Below the pieces are notes generated by a model, which had not been told where the DNA came from, did not search any database, and saw nothing but the letters and a program-made list of their open reading frames with translations. This document shows positions 30,182 through 39,071 of a stretch of 64,000 nucleotides of DNA, one piece after another. This stretch comes from Clostridiales bacterium. Its GTDB lineage: Bacteria > Bacillota > Clostridia > Saccharofermentanales > Saccharofermentanaceae. The position numbers and the translations under genes were made by a program. Within the stretch, counting starts at the first letter, position 1. Each line of letters begins with the position of its first letter. The stretch is from contig JAFZZM010000016.1 in assembly GCA_017615755.1 (NCBI GenBank), forward strand, positions 1-64,000, in the 5' to 3' direction.

Positions 30182-30216
30182 CAAAAGGACTGTCCTTCGG
30201 GACAGTCCTTTTTACT
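30182..30216 (+). terminator. rpoC terminator 1
   Basis: AAAAGGACTGTCC and GGACAGTCCTTTTT arms around TTCG, a textbook intrinsic terminator. Confidence 0.95.
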
Positions 30217-30235
30217 TAGGAAGAAACAGGATTGT

Positions 30236-30261
30236 AAACTAAGAGAAACCTTAGTTTTTTG
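30236..30261 (+). terminator. rpoC terminator 2, abutting the next promoter
   Basis: AAACTAAG pairs with CTTAGTTT and is followed by TTTTG. The T-run overlaps the -35 box of the next gene's promoter. Confidence 0.65.
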
Positions 30262-30288
30262 ACTTTAGGGGTCGAAGTAGAGTAGAAT
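30259..30288 (+). promoter_or_regulatory. Promoter of the first NlpC/P60 gene
   Basis: TTGACT (30259-30264) and TAGAAT (30283-30288) are 18 bp apart. The leader is about 80 nt. Confidence 0.6.
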
Positions 30289-30374
30289 GATACAAACGCG
30301 TAGTAGCGGAATCAGTAGTTTTTACATCGATGCGAGGCTTATGGCAAGTGCTGTGAGGCGCAGGAGGAATAATA

Positions 30375-31739
30375 ATGCGGCGACGCAGTAAAGAACGTAA
30401 TTCGCGCTTGGCGATCGTGGCGATCGCGATCTGTGCGATGATTACATTTCCCATATTGATGATCCCGGTGGGATTGCGTCAGAGTACGCCGGCAGGCGTA
30501 TTGGTCGGTCGCGCGTATGCGGACACGTATCCTGATGCAGACCAGGAAGAAGTGCTTTTTGAGGACTGGGCCATCACATCGCAGGATCAGCTGCCGGATG
30601 ACGTCCAGCAGCAACAGGGCGATCTGGACGAGCCGCCGTTGACGGGTATGCCGACACAGACCGTTGGCGAGGATGGTCTTGTATATGTACAGGAAGGCCA
30701 GGCGCTTGACGAGTCTTTCTTCGATGAGTATGCGCGTGACGAATCCAAGTACAGTAATGTTTTCACGGTACAGATCGTGCAGACATACGACAGCGCGGAG
30801 CTTCCGATCGAGATGCTCGATACGACAACTTTTACTCCTACAGATGAGGATATGTATATTTCCACGAACAAGACGATCCTGAAAGAGGAGCCGAACATGG
30901 ACTCGGTGACGGTCGCGGATATCGACAGATCCACGAAGGTCACACGTATTTCCAGAGGTTCCACATGGTCTTTGGTCAGAACGGAAGATGGCGTGAAAGG
31001 TTATCTTCTGAATAAGTCTTTGTCCTGGGATATGGTATTTAACGAGATCGACAGAACGGTATGGGTCAATGCAAGCGACCTCAAGCTCCGTTCCCGTCCG
31101 TCTACGGACAGTGAAGTCCTGAAGATCCTGTCAAGATACACCAGACTGCATTGTTCCGGTGTTGCGAATAACCAGTGGTATCACGTTACCACCGATGAAG
31201 GTAAAGAAGGATATGTATATGTATCCTATACAACGACGAAGGCTCCGCCTACGCCTACACCGAAGCCGGCTCCGAAGCCGAAGAGCGGTGGTGGCGGCAG
31301 CTCCGGTGGCGGAGGAAGTTCCGGCGGCGGTGGCGGTGGAGACAGTGATTATACTCCGCCGAAGATCTCCGGTAAGAATGGTCAGAGTATCGTGAACATC
31401 GCAGAATCCATGCTGGGCGTTAAGTATGTATGGTGCGGCGAGAGTAAGAGCGGCGTAGACTGCTCGGGTCTGGTCGTATACTGCTACAGACAGATCGGTA
31501 TCGGTGTTCCGCATCAGAGTAACTCGATCCGCTATTGCGGTGCCGGTGTAAAGCGTGCGGATATCCGCCTGGGCGATGTTATCGTATATGACCTCAAGGG
31601 TGCGGACGGTGTCGCCGATCACGTAGCCATCTATGCCGGCAACGGTCAGGTCATCCACGCTTCTTCCAGTAAGGGCAAGGTAGTATGGGGTAACATGGAT
31701 ATGGGTTCCATCCTGACGATCCGAAGATTTATCGGTTAA
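30375..31739 (+). CDS. Secreted SH3-domain NlpC/P60 peptidoglycan endopeptidase (copy 1)
   Basis: Predicted gamma-D-glutamyl-diamino-acid endopeptidase acting on wall stem peptides. The 454-residue protein has an N-terminal signal/anchor segment (about residues 11-33) and two bacterial SH3 domains (about 140-215 and 225-290, the second with LKLRSRPSTDSEVLKIL). A Pro-Thr-Lys then Gly/Ser linker (about 290-325) precedes a C-terminal NlpC/P60 domain. The catalytic triad is visible: Cys in SGVDCSGLVVYCYRQ, His in GVADHVAIYAG and the third polar residue His in GQVIHASSSKG. It is a tandem paralogue of the next gene. RBS AGGAGG. Confidence 0.93.
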   Translation: MRRRSKERNSRLAIVAIAICAMITFPILMIPVGLRQSTPAGVLVGRAYADTYPDADQEEVLFEDWAITSQDQLPDDVQQQQGDLDEPPLTGMPTQTVGEDGLVYVQEGQALDESFFDEYARDESKYSNVFTVQIVQTYDSAELPIEMLDTTTFTPTDEDMYISTNKTILKEEPNMDSVTVADIDRSTKVTRISRGSTWSLVRTEDGVKGYLLNKSLSWDMVFNEIDRTVWVNASDLKLRSRPSTDSEVLKILSRYTRLHCSGVANNQWYHVTTDEGKEGYVYVSYTTTKAPPTPTPKPAPKPKSGGGGSSGGGGSSGGGGGGDSDYTPPKISGKNGQSIVNIAESMLGVKYVWCGESKSGVDCSGLVVYCYRQIGIGVPHQSNSIRYCGAGVKRADIRLGDVIVYDLKGADGVADHVAIYAGNGQVIHASSSKGKVVWGNMDMGSILTIRRFIG

Positions 31740-31762
31740 GCAAAGTGAATTAAGAATCATGA

Positions 31763-31797
31763 CGAGGTGTCGCAGAAACGTGACACCTCGTTTTTTG
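31763..31797 (+). terminator. Terminator between the two NlpC/P60 genes
   Basis: CGAGGTGTC and GACACCTCG arms followed by TTTTTTG. Confidence 0.9.
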
Positions 31798-31959
31798 TTG
31801 CGTCAAAAACTTGAAAGTGCCTGAAATCAGGGCTTTCGTGTGTCAAATAAAAGAATCGTCACGCAAAGAGAGGGCTTTGCGGGTAGAATGGGGAAGATGG
31901 AGTTTATACTTTGAGGTTTGAGAAGCAGTGAAGGGGCAATAGAACCACGGAGGCTAAAG

Positions 31960-33336
31960 ATGCAACAACGCAGAAACGACAAAAAACCGCGTATGACGGT
32001 CGTTACTCTTGCGGTATGTGCGACAGTAACATTCCCGATCCTGATGATTCCGACCGGCTTGCAGCGGGGAACACCGGCAGGTGTAAGAGTAGCGAGGGCA
32101 TACGCAGAAGCTTTTCCCGAAGAAGAAAATGAAGAAGTGTTTGTGGAAGACTGGGCGCTTCATCTCGATGGAGACAGCGAAAACGAAAGACTGGTGTCGG
32201 GAGAAGGAGAGTTGATCCCCGAGACCTATTTCCCGGGAATGGGGAATGCGGATAAGAAGTACGAGAAGTACATGACCGCGCAGATCGTCCAGACATATGA
32301 CAGCGCGGATCTTCCGATCGAGATGCTGGACACGGATACTTTTGAAGCGACAAATGAAGAGATGTATATCTCTACCAACAAGACGATCCTGAAAGAACTG
32401 CCGAATATGGATTCCACAACGGTAGCGGATGTGGACAGATCCACGAGAGTCGTGAGGATCGCGAGAGGTTCTACATGGTCTCTGGTAGAGACCAAGGATG
32501 GCGTGAAGGGCTACCTTCTTAACAAATCACTTACCAATGATATGGTCTTTAACGAGATCGACCGGACGGTCTGGGTAGATGCCTGGGACCTTAAGCTCCG
32601 CTCGGAACCTTCGACCGACAGCAAGGTGCTGAAGGTCCTGGATAAGTACACGAAACTGCACTGTACCGGTGTAGCGAACAACCAATGGTATCGTGTCCTT
32701 CTGGAAGACGGCACGGAAGCGTATGTTTATAAGTCCTATACGACACAGACACCTCCGCCGACACCTACGGCGAAGCCGACTCCTAAGCCGACAAAAGCGC
32801 CTACGCCGAAGCCGGGAAATAACGGTGGCGGCAGTAGCGGTGGTGGATCAGGAAGCGGTAGCGGCAATGGCGGAAGTCATGGCGGCGGAAATAACGGCGG
32901 TGGCAATAGCGGTGGCGGCTCCGGAAGCGGCGGCGGAAGTGATTATGTACCACCGGAGATCACCGGTAGAAACGGTGAGAGTATCGTGAATATCGCCAAG
33001 TCGATGTTAGGCGTGAAATACAAATGGCAGGGTGAGACCCGTGAGAGCGGCGTAGACTGCTCGGGACTGGTAGTGTACTGCTACAGACAACTCCAGGTTG
33101 AGCTCCCGCACTATAGTGATGACCTTCGTTCCTCAGGCGTGGGCGTTTCCCGCGATGAGGCCCGTCCGGGAGATATATTTGTCTATGACCTTAAGTACAA
33201 TGACGGCAAGGCAGATCACGTGGGTATCTATGTCGGCGAAGGTCAGATCATCCATGCATCTTACAGCAAGGGTCAGGTCGTCTGGGGAAATGCAGACATG
33301 AACGGTATCCTGACGATCAGAAGGATCTTCGGATGA
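31960..33336 (+). CDS. Secreted SH3-domain NlpC/P60 peptidoglycan endopeptidase (copy 2)
   Basis: The start is the ATG at 31960, six bases after GGAGG; a longer frame from 31918 is less likely. It has 458 residues with the same architecture as copy 1: N-terminal hydrophobic segment (FPILMIPTGL), two SH3 domains (the second with LKLRSEPSTDSKVLKVL), a longer Gly/Ser/His/Asn linker (about 290-340) and NlpC/P60. Catalytic residues are Cys in SGVDCSGLVVYCYRQ, His in KADHVGIYVG and His in GQIIHASYSKG. Separate transcription is likely, since the upstream copy ends in a terminator. An exact dyad CGCAAAG/CTTTGCG lies near 31863-31882. Confidence 0.93.
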   Translation: MQQRRNDKKPRMTVVTLAVCATVTFPILMIPTGLQRGTPAGVRVARAYAEAFPEEENEEVFVEDWALHLDGDSENERLVSGEGELIPETYFPGMGNADKKYEKYMTAQIVQTYDSADLPIEMLDTDTFEATNEEMYISTNKTILKELPNMDSTTVADVDRSTRVVRIARGSTWSLVETKDGVKGYLLNKSLTNDMVFNEIDRTVWVDAWDLKLRSEPSTDSKVLKVLDKYTKLHCTGVANNQWYRVLLEDGTEAYVYKSYTTQTPPPTPTAKPTPKPTKAPTPKPGNNGGGSSGGGSGSGSGNGGSHGGGNNGGGNSGGGSGSGGGSDYVPPEITGRNGESIVNIAKSMLGVKYKWQGETRESGVDCSGLVVYCYRQLQVELPHYSDDLRSSGVGVSRDEARPGDIFVYDLKYNDGKADHVGIYVGEGQIIHASYSKGQVVWGNADMNGILTIRRIFG

Positions 33337-33442
33337 TCCCGCACGCTGCGTGATCTGATAACTGATCCGAAGTACGGTTCTTCCTCTTTGTGCTATACTG
33401 TTTTCCAGAGAATAATATTATAGTCATAAGGAGATGAAAGAC

Positions 33443-33700
33443 ATGGATTGGTTGATTAATCTGATCATCGGACTGATCGTCGGTGGACTGGCCGGTTTTA
33501 CGGCAGGAAAGATCATGGGGACAGCAGACAAGGGCGTACTGATGAATGTGATCCTTGGTATTGCAGGCGGTGTGCTGGCCGGAGTAGTTTTCGGACTTTT
33601 GGGGATCGGCGCATACGGAATCGTCGGAAGTTTCATTTTTTCCGTGATCGGCGCTTGTGCACTGATCTTCCTGTGGAGAAAGTTCGTACTCAAAAGATAA
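33443..33700 (+). CDS. GlsB/YeaQ/YmgE family stress-associated small membrane protein
   Basis: 85 residues with three hydrophobic helices and glycine-rich turns. The family pattern is IIGLIVGGLAGFTAGKIMG, then NVILGIAGGVLAGVVFGLLGIG, then a final helix ending WRKFVLK. The start at 33443 has AAGGAG nine bases upstream; the ATG at 33434 is too close to that site. Members are often stress-induced, and this one sits just upstream of the CtsR operon, but a terminator-like hairpin separates them. Molecular function unknown. Confidence 0.88.
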   Translation: MDWLINLIIGLIVGGLAGFTAGKIMGTADKGVLMNVILGIAGGVLAGVVFGLLGIGAYGIVGSFIFSVIGACALIFLWRKFVLKR

Positions 33701-33757
33701 GAATGAATGACGCATAAAAGCGTTGCAGACGAAGCCTGGTGTTTCGGTCCTGCGTCA

Positions 33758-33815
33758 GGAAGGGGTTGCCCGGATGTGAAAGCATCACGGTCGGCCCCTT
33801 TGCTGTTTATTTGGT
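33758..33815 (+). terminator. Probable terminator before the ctsR promoter
   Basis: A long imperfect hairpin has AAGGGG (33760-33765) and CCCCTT (33795-33800) outer arms and inner CCG/CGG and GATG/CATC stems. It is followed by TTTGCTGTTTATTT. A weaker GACG...CGTC structure precedes it. Confidence 0.5.
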
Positions 33816-33861
33816 CTAAAGCGGAGAAAGAAACGAATGGTATAAAATCCGGATTTAGGCG

Positions 33862-33889
33862 TTGACAATAAAACAGAAGAGGGTATAAT
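33862..33889 (+). promoter_or_regulatory. ctsR operon promoter
   Basis: Perfect TTGACA (33862-33867) and perfect TATAAT (33884-33889) with a 16-bp spacer. A strong promoter that needs repression under non-stress conditions. Confidence 0.9.
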
Positions 33890-33895
33890 GGAATT

Positions 33896-33925
33896 AGTCA
33901 AAGAAAGTCAAAGTCAAAAGTCAAA
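33896..33925 (+). promoter_or_regulatory. CtsR operator: heptad cluster at the transcription start
   Basis: AGTCAAA at 33896-33902 and 33906-33912 forms the canonical CtsR direct repeat with a 3-bp gap. Two more heptads follow at 33912-33918 and 33919-33925. The cluster begins 6 bp after the -10 box and covers the expected start site, so bound CtsR would block transcription of its own operon. Confidence 0.93.
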
Positions 33926-33988
33926 AACAGAGACGGACTAACGATACTGAAATGATTTGAAATTATATAGAAAGTGAGATGTGTGGCT

Positions 33989-34450
33989 ATGGCAAGGTTA
34001 GTCGATGTGATCGAGATGATGATCAAAGAAATGCTGGACGAGAATGACGGTGCAGCGGTTATCAACAGAAGCGATCTGGCAGAGCGGGTAAACTGTGTGC
34101 CTTCCCAGATCACCTACGTGATCTCCACCCGTTTCACCAATGGCCAGGGCTATATCGTGGAGAGCCGCCGCGGCGGTGGCGGACAGATCCGTATCTCCCG
34201 TGTGCAGAGGATGCCGGGAACAAGTTACCTGATGCATACCATCAACTCTCTGGGCGATACGCTTTCGCAGCAGCAGGCGGAGATCTTCCTGCTGAACTTT
34301 ATCGACTACGGCGTGATCTCGAAGGAGACCGCGCGATTGATGAAAGCTGCGATCTCAGACCGGGCCCTCTCGGGGATCGATGTGGATAAGAAGGCGGCTG
34401 TACGTATGGATATATTCAAGAACATGCTGATCAGCCTGATCACGACTTAG
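33989..34450 (+). CDS. ctsR: CtsR, class III heat-shock repressor
   Basis: DNA-binding repressor of clp genes, inactivated by heat and controlled through McsB and ClpC. 153 residues is standard. The winged helix-turn-helix spans about residues 1-70, with the glycine-rich wing YIVESRRGGGGQIRISRV that inserts into the minor groove. The C-terminal dimerisation domain follows. The ATG at 33989 gives the normal N-terminus MARLVDVIE. It is the first gene of ctsR-mcsA-mcsB-clpC, and CtsR boxes overlap its promoter. Confidence 0.97.
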   Translation: MARLVDVIEMMIKEMLDENDGAAVINRSDLAERVNCVPSQITYVISTRFTNGQGYIVESRRGGGGQIRISRVQRMPGTSYLMHTINSLGDTLSQQQAEIFLLNFIDYGVISKETARLMKAAISDRALSGIDVDKKAAVRMDIFKNMLISLITT

Positions 34451-34525
34451 GAAAAAGAAACAAAGGAAAAGAAATGATACGGCATCCCGGAGTACGGGGT
34501 GCTTCGGGATAAGGAGGCGTTTAAG

Positions 34526-35200
34526 ATGAAATGTCAACGCTGCAAAGAAAGAGAAGCAAATGTAAAGATCATGAAGCAGACTTCGGGTAAAGCCCCGCAG
34601 ATGCTGATGCTCTGTGATGAGTGTGCCCGTGCGCTGGGGATCTCCATGCCGGGCAGCCTGATGGGCAGTGGCATTTTCGGCGGAGCACTCGGCGGTGGAT
34701 TAGGCAATACCATGAGTAATCCGCTGGACATATTGGCCAGTGCTTTTGAAGCACCATTCGGATTAGGACTTGAAGATGCGATGGGCACAGGCGCCGGGAT
34801 GACGAAGACCTGTCCGAGCTGCGGGTTGTCTCTGGCGGAATTCACGAAGAGTGGTTTCCTCGGATGTCCGGACTGCTATGAGGCGTTCGCAGAGAGGATC
34901 GATCCGGTGTTCATGAGAACACAGATGGGCATGAAGCATGTGGGCAGACTTCCGGGAAAGGACGGCGAGAATGTCGCTTTCTCCGAAATGCCGGACAAGA
35001 CGGAGCTCCATGAAGTCGAAACCGATTCGGATGTGCTCCTTGAGGACCTTCCTGAGGAAGAGAAAGATAAGAAGATGCAGATCCTGAAGAAGGAGAAGCT
35101 CCTTAAGAAGGCCGTGGAAGAGGAGGATTATCTTGAGGCGGCGAAGCTCCGTGATGAGATCCGGGCATTGAAAGGTGAAAAGAAGGAGGGAGAGGCATGA
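34526..35200 (+). CDS. mcsA: McsA, activator of the protein arginine kinase
   Basis: Zinc-binding adaptor that activates McsB. 224 residues. Two CxxC pairs are visible at MKCQRCKER and LCDECARAL, and again at KTCPSCGLS and LGCPDCYEAF. A glycine-rich linker lies between them. A UVR helix-hairpin motif near the C-terminus (LLKKAVEEEDYLEAAKLRDEIRALKG) is likely the McsB/ClpC contact. The start at 34526 follows AAGGAGG. It overlaps mcsB by 4 bp. Confidence 0.95.
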   Translation: MKCQRCKEREANVKIMKQTSGKAPQMLMLCDECARALGISMPGSLMGSGIFGGALGGGLGNTMSNPLDILASAFEAPFGLGLEDAMGTGAGMTKTCPSCGLSLAEFTKSGFLGCPDCYEAFAERIDPVFMRTQMGMKHVGRLPGKDGENVAFSEMPDKTELHEVETDSDVLLEDLPEEEKDKKMQILKKEKLLKKAVEEEDYLEAAKLRDEIRALKGEKKEGEA

Positions 35201-36228
35201 GCTGGTATTTAGAAGCCGGAAACGACAGTGATATCGTTCTTTCCAGCCGGATCCGTCTGGCCAGGAATCTCAAGGGAATGCAGTTCCCTCATAAGATGGA
35301 AGACGAAGAAAGGAAGAAGGTGCTGGGATTCGTCTCGGACGTGCTTCTTAAGTATGAGAAGAACAGCCTGATGAGGATGGACATCGCACCGCTTCCAGAG
35401 ACGGACAGGCGATCCCTGATCGAGAAACACCTGATCTCCGAAGACCTGGCGCAGGGAAAAGAAGGCCAGAGTGCTTTTATCTCACAGGACGAGAACGTCA
35501 GCGTCATGGTCAACGAAGAGGATCACCTTCGTATCCAGGTCATGGCACCGGGGTTTGCGCTGGAGAATACATACAAGCAGGCGGAGGATCTGGCGGTCCA
35601 TATTGAAAAAGCACTGCCGGTGGCTTTTTCGGAGAAGTATGGTTTTCTTACCGCTTACCCGAGTAATACCGGAACAGGCCTTCGAGCTTCGGTGATGGTG
35701 CACCTGCCGATCATAACGAGCCTGGGCCGGATGCCGGCGCTGTCGGAATCCCTTTCCAAAGCGGGATATACCGTCCGTGGCGTGTATGGTGAGAAGAGCC
35801 AGCCGGCGGGCAATATCTACCAGATCTCCAACACGATCACGCTGGGGATCTCGGAGAAGCAGACGCTGATGAATTTTGCGAAGATGATCAACGAAGTCAT
35901 CGCGCTGGAGAGAAAACTGCGAAGTGATTTTTACGAGAAAAACAAGGACCGTCTGGAAGACCGGGTGTACCGGTCGCTGGGTGAACTGGAATTCGCGAGG
36001 CTCCTGAGTGCGGGAGAAGCGATGAACCGGCTGAGTGACCTGAGACTGGGCGTGGCCTGTAAGTTCTTAAAAGAAGTAAATGAACGACAATTGATGCTGC
36101 TTCTGAACACGATCGGAGATGCATCGGTGCAGAAACGGTGCGGGGAAGAGCTCCTGCCCAAGGACATCGATATGAAGAGAGCCGATTTTGTAAGAGAAGT
36201 ACTACTTGAAAAGAAAGAGAAGAAGTGA
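35197..36228 (+). CDS. mcsB: McsB, protein arginine kinase
   Basis: Phosphorylates arginine residues of client proteins, marking them for ClpC-ClpP. 343 residues; phosphagen-kinase fold without the large N-terminal domain. Seen are LSSRIRLARNLKGMQFPHKM (ATP-phosphate arginines), the VNEEDHLRIQ catalytic loop, NTGTGLRASVMVHLP and RGVYGEKSQPAGNIYQISN. The RDxxRS-like C-terminal pArg pocket is less easy to read. Translationally coupled to mcsA (4-bp overlap). Confidence 0.96.
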   Translation: MSWYLEAGNDSDIVLSSRIRLARNLKGMQFPHKMEDEERKKVLGFVSDVLLKYEKNSLMRMDIAPLPETDRRSLIEKHLISEDLAQGKEGQSAFISQDENVSVMVNEEDHLRIQVMAPGFALENTYKQAEDLAVHIEKALPVAFSEKYGFLTAYPSNTGTGLRASVMVHLPIITSLGRMPALSESLSKAGYTVRGVYGEKSQPAGNIYQISNTITLGISEKQTLMNFAKMINEVIALERKLRSDFYEKNKDRLEDRVYRSLGELEFARLLSAGEAMNRLSDLRLGVACKFLKEVNERQLMLLLNTIGDASVQKRCGEELLPKDIDMKRADFVREVLLEKKEKK

Positions 36229-36242
36229 AGGAGGGATGACCT

Positions 36243-38906
36243 ATGAATATTTCGAAGAGAACGATGGAAATGTTGAGCCGCGCGCATATGTATGCGGTTT
36301 CCTTTAATCTGAATTTCGTCGGTACCGAGCATATCCTGCTGGCGCTGACAGACCCGAACCTTTCCCCGGTGGATGAGGTATTGAGTAACTATGGTGTGAC
36401 ACAGAGCGACGTCATGGACGAGATCATCAAACTGTCCGGACGCGAGCCGGGTGCTTTTGTAGAGCGAGAGGGCGACGCAAACGAGATCTTCGCGCGCTGC
36501 ACCAACCGTTCCAAGAAGATATTGTTCCTGGCGGACTACGATGCCAGAAAGACGAAACTGGATGTAGTGGAGCCGGAGCATGTGCTTCTGGCGATCCTTC
36601 GTGAAGGCCAGTGCACGGCGTACCGTATCCTGGAGTATCACGATTTCGATACCAACAGTGCGGCAAGTGATCTTGTGAAGATCCTGCGTGAGCGTATGGC
36701 CGAGAGCAACCGTCCGGATGATGTGGATGACGATGAGGACGAGGATGAGGAGAACGAGTCTCCTTCTTCTGAAGAGGATGTCATCGCACGCTTCTTTGGA
36801 AAAGAGCGTTCCCCGAGAGCTTCCGCACAGCATAAGGCTTCCGCTTCCGGAAAAGAAGGAAACAGCAAGACGAAAGTCCTGGATAAGTTCTGCAAGGATC
36901 TGACCGCCGAGGCAAAAGAAGGACGTATCGATCCTGTCATCGGCCGTGAGGAAGAGATCTCCCGTGTTATGCAGATCCTCGTAAGAAGAACGAAGAATAA
37001 TCCGTGCCTCATCGGTGAACCTGGTGTAGGTAAGACTGCGATCGCCGAGGGCCTGGCCCAGAAGATCGTGAACAACGATGTCCCGGATCTTCTTGCCGGT
37101 AAGCGTGTCATGTCCCTGGATCTGGCTTCGATGGTTGCCGGTACGAAGTACAGAGGTGATTTCGAAGAGAGATTCAAGAAGGGCCTCGAGGAAGCAACAA
37201 AGGCCGGTGACGTGATCCTGTTCATCGATGAACTGCACACGATCATGGGGGCCGGAAATGCTGACGGCGCGATGGATGCGGCCAATATGCTCAAGCCTCT
37301 CCTGGCTCGTGGCGATCTGCATGTGATCGGTGCCACTACACTCGATGAGTACAGAAAGCATATCGAGAAAGACTCGGCTTTGGAACGTCGTTTCCAGCAG
37401 GTCCTCGTAAAAGAACCGAGCACGACAGATGCAATCTTGATCCTCAAGGGTATCCGAAGCAAATTCGAAGAGCATCACGGAATCAAGATCCCGGATGATG
37501 CGATCGATGCAGCAGTTATCCTGAGCAGCCGTTATATCACGGACCGTTTTCTGCCGGATAAGGCGATCGACCTGATCGACGAAGCGGCGTCCCGCCTCCG
37601 TATCAAGAGCTCTACCGAACCGGATGAGACAAAGAAGGTCGGCGAGCGCATCAACGAGATCATGAGACTGAAGCAGGAAGCCGTCATGAACCAGGATTTC
37701 GAAACGGCACAGAAACTGAGAGATGAAGAGACCGTTCTTGAGAAGAAGCTCAGCGCACTCCGCCAGCAGGTCATCAGCTCCAAGGAGAAGCAGGAATTGT
37801 CCCTGACTCCGGATGATATTGCAGACATCGTGGCTAACTGGACAGGTATCCCGGTCAAGAAGATCACGGAGAGCGATGCCGAGCGTCTGAAGAATCTGGA
37901 AGAAGAACTCAAGAAGCGTGTCATCGGTCAGGACGAGGCCGTCACGGCTATCGCCAAGGCGATCCGCAGAAGCCGTCTGGGTCTTAAAGATCCGAAGCGT
38001 CCTTCCGGTTCCTTTATCTTCCTCGGTACTACCGGTGTTGGTAAGACTGAATTGGCAAAAGCACTGGCCGAGGTCATGTTCGGTAACGAGAATGCTTTGA
38101 TCCGTGTTGATATGTCCGAGTTTATGGAGAAACACGATGCCGCGAAGCTTATCGGTTCGCCGCCGGGCTACGTAGGATATGAAGAGGGCGGCCAGCTTAC
38201 TGAGAAGGTACGCCGTCAGCCGTATTCGGTAGTGCTTTTCGATGAGATCGAGAAGGCACATCCGGAAATCTTCAACTCCATGCTGCAGATCCTCGACGAT
38301 GGCCGTCTGACAGACGGACAGGGCAGAGTCGTTGACTTTAAGAACACGATCATCATCATGACATCGAACATCGGTGCACGTATGCTGACCACTTCGGCCG
38401 GACGTCATATCGGATTCTCCATTCCGACCGAGAAGAAGGACGATCCGTTCGTGGATGAGGCGGATGCCGAGATGCTCTATGGCGGCAAGTCCTACAGCGA
38501 AGCGAAGGAAATGGTGCTCGAGGAACTGAAGAAGGCATTCAATCCTGAGTTCATCAACCGTGTGGATGAGATCATCTTCTTCCGTATGCTGGGCAAGCAG
38601 TCCATCCTGAAGATCGTGGATCTCCTGACGGTAAGCCTTTCCAAGCGTGTAAAAGAACTTGGTATCGATATCGAGCTGACCGATGCGGCAAGAGAGCTTC
38701 TGGCCAAGAAGGGATACGACCCGCAGTATGGTGCAAGACCGCTCAAGAGAGTTATCCAGTCCATGGTTGAGGATAAGTTCTCCGAGGCACTTCTGGACCG
38801 TACGGTCGAGGCCGGCTCCACGGCGCTGGTCGATGTGGACGGCGAAGAAATCGTCATCAGAAAGAAAGATGCGAGAGCCGTTTCCATGCATGGTGAAGAG
38901 GAATGA
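36243..38906 (+). CDS. clpC: ClpC, Hsp100 AAA+ unfoldase
   Basis: Hexameric ATPase that unfolds substrates for ClpP. 887 residues, somewhat longer than B. subtilis ClpC (810). The extra length lies in an acidic linker after the N-domain (about residues 150-220, [21 protein letters not shown]). The N-domain has two Clp repeats (1-145). D1 Walker A is [15 protein letters not shown] (about 260) with Walker [11 protein letters not shown]. The UVR-like middle domain is at about 475-510 ([14 protein letters not shown]). D2 Walker A is [16 protein letters not shown] (about 597) with [14 protein letters not shown]. Fourth gene of the operon, 14 bp after mcsB. Confidence 0.97.
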   Translation: MNISKRTMEMLSRAHMYAVSFNLNFVGTEHILLALTDPNLSPVDEVLSNYGVTQSDVMDEIIKLSGREPGAFVEREGDANEIFARCTNRSKKILFLADYDARKTKLDVVEPEHVLLAILREGQCTAYRILEYHDFDTNSAASDLVKILRERMAESNRPDDVDDDEDEDEENESPSSEEDVIARFFGKERSPRASAQHKASASGKEGNSKTKVLDKFCKDLTAEAKEGRIDPVIGREEEISRVMQILVRRTKNNPCLIGEPGVGKTAIAEGLAQKIVNNDVPDLLAGKRVMSLDLASMVAGTKYRGDFEERFKKGLEEATKAGDVILFIDELHTIMGAGNADGAMDAANMLKPLLARGDLHVIGATTLDEYRKHIEKDSALERRFQQVLVKEPSTTDAILILKGIRSKFEEHHGIKIPDDAIDAAVILSSRYITDRFLPDKAIDLIDEAASRLRIKSSTEPDETKKVGERINEIMRLKQEAVMNQDFETAQKLRDEETVLEKKLSALRQQVISSKEKQELSLTPDDIADIVANWTGIPVKKITESDAERLKNLEEELKKRVIGQDEAVTAIAKAIRRSRLGLKDPKRPSGSFIFLGTTGVGKTELAKALAEVMFGNENALIRVDMSEFMEKHDAAKLIGSPPGYVGYEEGGQLTEKVRRQPYSVVLFDEIEKAHPEIFNSMLQILDDGRLTDGQGRVVDFKNTIIIMTSNIGARMLTTSAGRHIGFSIPTEKKDDPFVDEADAEMLYGGKSYSEAKEMVLEELKKAFNPEFINRVDEIIFFRMLGKQSILKIVDLLTVSLSKRVKELGIDIELTDAARELLAKKGYDPQYGARPLKRVIQSMVEDKFSEALLDRTVEAGSTALVDVDGEEIVIRKKDARAVSMHGEEE

Positions 38907-38938
38907 GAAGGACTCCCCTCCTGAATGATTGAGAAGAA

Positions 38939-38985
38939 ACACCTGCATTCTTTTTCTGAAAAGAGAAGGGTGCAGGTGCTTTTTT
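38939..38985 (+). terminator. clpC operon terminator
   Basis: CACCTGCA and TGCAGGTG arms around a ~27-nt loop with a further TTCTTTTTC/GAAAAGAGAA stem, then CTTTTTT. Confidence 0.85.
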
Positions 38986-38991
38986 ATGCTA

Positions 38992-39021
38992 TTGACACGA
39001 ACGAAAGTTCGGTATTATAAT
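38992..39021 (+). promoter_or_regulatory. SOS-type promoter of the DUF4130 gene
   Basis: Perfect TTGACA (38992-38997) and TATAAT (39016-39021) with an 18-bp spacer. A LexA-type dyad fills the spacer. Confidence 0.85.
38998..39011 (+). promoter_or_regulatory. LexA (SOS) box 1
   Basis: CGAACGAAAGTTCG, which is CGAAC-N4-GTTCG, matches the Gram-positive LexA/DinR consensus core GAAC-N4-GTTC exactly. It lies between the -35 and -10 boxes, where LexA would exclude polymerase. Confidence 0.85.
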
Positions 39022-39039
39022 GGCGCTAACCAATAAAAA

Positions 39040-39053
39040 CGAACATAATTTCG
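39040..39053 (+). promoter_or_regulatory. Possible weaker LexA box 2
   Basis: CGAACATAATTTCG, CGAAC-N4-TTTCG, has one mismatch from the same dyad. It lies 42 bp downstream of box 1 (start to start), in the leader before the ribosome site. Confidence 0.5.
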
Positions 39054-39071
39054 TGAAAAGGAGGCGTAAGT

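Noticed and set aside
26543..30184. 1213-codon open frame antisense to nearly all of rpoC
   Set aside because: Same cause as for rpoB; striking in length, but the sense strand is unmistakably rpoC.
35931..38948. Long open frame antisense to clpC
   Set aside because: Mirror of a well-conserved gene; no independent support.
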